Source: Spirochaetaceae bacterium
GTDB taxonomy: Bacteria; Spirochaetota; Spirochaetia; Treponematales; Breznakiellaceae
Direction of reading: 5' to 3'
Assembly: GCA_031258615.1 (NCBI GenBank)
Contig: JAIRMP010000084.1
Coordinates: forward strand, 1 to 5,108
DNA length: 5,108 nt
The notes below the pieces were generated by a model that was not told the origin of the DNA, ran no database searches, and saw nothing but the letters and a program-made list of their open reading frames with translations. Shown piece by piece: positions 4,987 through 5,108 of this stretch. The position numbers and the translations under genes are program-made. Within the stretch, counting starts at the first letter, position 1, and the number at the start of each line of letters is the position of its first letter.

Positions 4987-5108
4987 TCACTGAAGTTTCG
5001 CTTCTTCAAGCATGATTTTCAAAAACTTCAAGGCGTTGTTTCCGGTGGCGTTTGAAAGCCCCGCCTGCTTGAAACCGGAAAGCCACAAATCCACGCCGTA
5101 AGTTGTAA
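4987..5108 (-). CDS. C-terminus of an unrecognised protein (runs off the window)
   Basis: The last 39 residues of a minus-strand protein are visible. They begin TTYGVDLWLSGFKQAG and end LKIMLEEAKLQ at a TGA (4987-4989). The composition is balanced and looks coding: an aromatic, glycine-containing stretch, then NATGNNALKFL and an amphipathic C-terminal helix. No catalytic motif, membrane segment or signal is visible, and I do not recognise the family. Its 5' part lies beyond position 5108. Downstream of it on the same strand comes an 82-bp gap and then the broken CsgG-like fragment. Confidence 0.4.
   Translation of the reverse strand, partial: TTYGVDLWLSGFKQAGLSNATGNNALKFLKIMLEEAKLQ

Overview
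The window reads like chromosomal DNA from a host-associated spirochaete, most likely a gut or oral treponeme. This is an inference from gene content: a CsgG-like/TPR fragment, a C-terminal piece of the AAA-ATPase-like/PD-(D/E)XK family that is expanded in such genomes, a possible integron-type recombination site, and intergenic DNA packed with small hairpins. Nothing in the window proves the taxonomy.

Layout. Positions 1-343 hold no convincing gene. They are a chain of perfect or near-perfect stem-loops, ending in a 113-bp unit (231-343) bounded by 13-bp inverted repeats. Against it lies an AT-rich (about 20% G+C) open frame, 329-658, which is a PIN-domain (VapC-type RNase) gene without its N-terminus. 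It is followed by a folded, attC-like segment (664-777). The ordinary part of the chromosome then follows: serS (806-2083, complete seryl-tRNA synthetase), a 290-bp spacer with three inverted repeats and candidate promoters, a complete bacteriohemerythrin (2374-2790), and amrS (radical SAM enzyme of the AmmeMemoRadiSam set). The amrS frame must begin well upstream of its first ATG (2958), because an essential-looking Cys motif is encoded at 2904-2957. The best start is a CTG at 2853, unless a T9 tract at 2832-2840 hides a frameshift.

An unrecognised gene starts 8 nt after amrS with a good ribosome binding site (3866). After about 56 codons it runs into a palindromic repeat (4035-4114) and then into DNA antisense to another gene. 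From 4137 to 4905 the minus strand is a mosaic of broken genes: a CsgG-like/TPR fragment that lacks both ends is joined out of frame to the C-terminal PD-(D/E)XK nuclease domain. The last 122 bases hold the C-terminus of an unrecognised minus-strand protein.

How it works together. serS is a housekeeping gene. Hemerythrin (O2 binding) followed closely by an oxygen-labile radical SAM enzyme fits an anaerobe that meets oxygen, but a functional link is only an inference. Both flanks look like accessory, rearranged DNA: gene fragments, strong G+C shifts and palindromes at or near the breakpoints. I saw no CRISPR array, tRNA, rRNA, intact transposase or complete new defence system. The most unusual signals are the hairpin chain with the truncated PIN gene and attC-like site, the hidden amrS N-terminus, and the out-of-frame gene fusion on the right.
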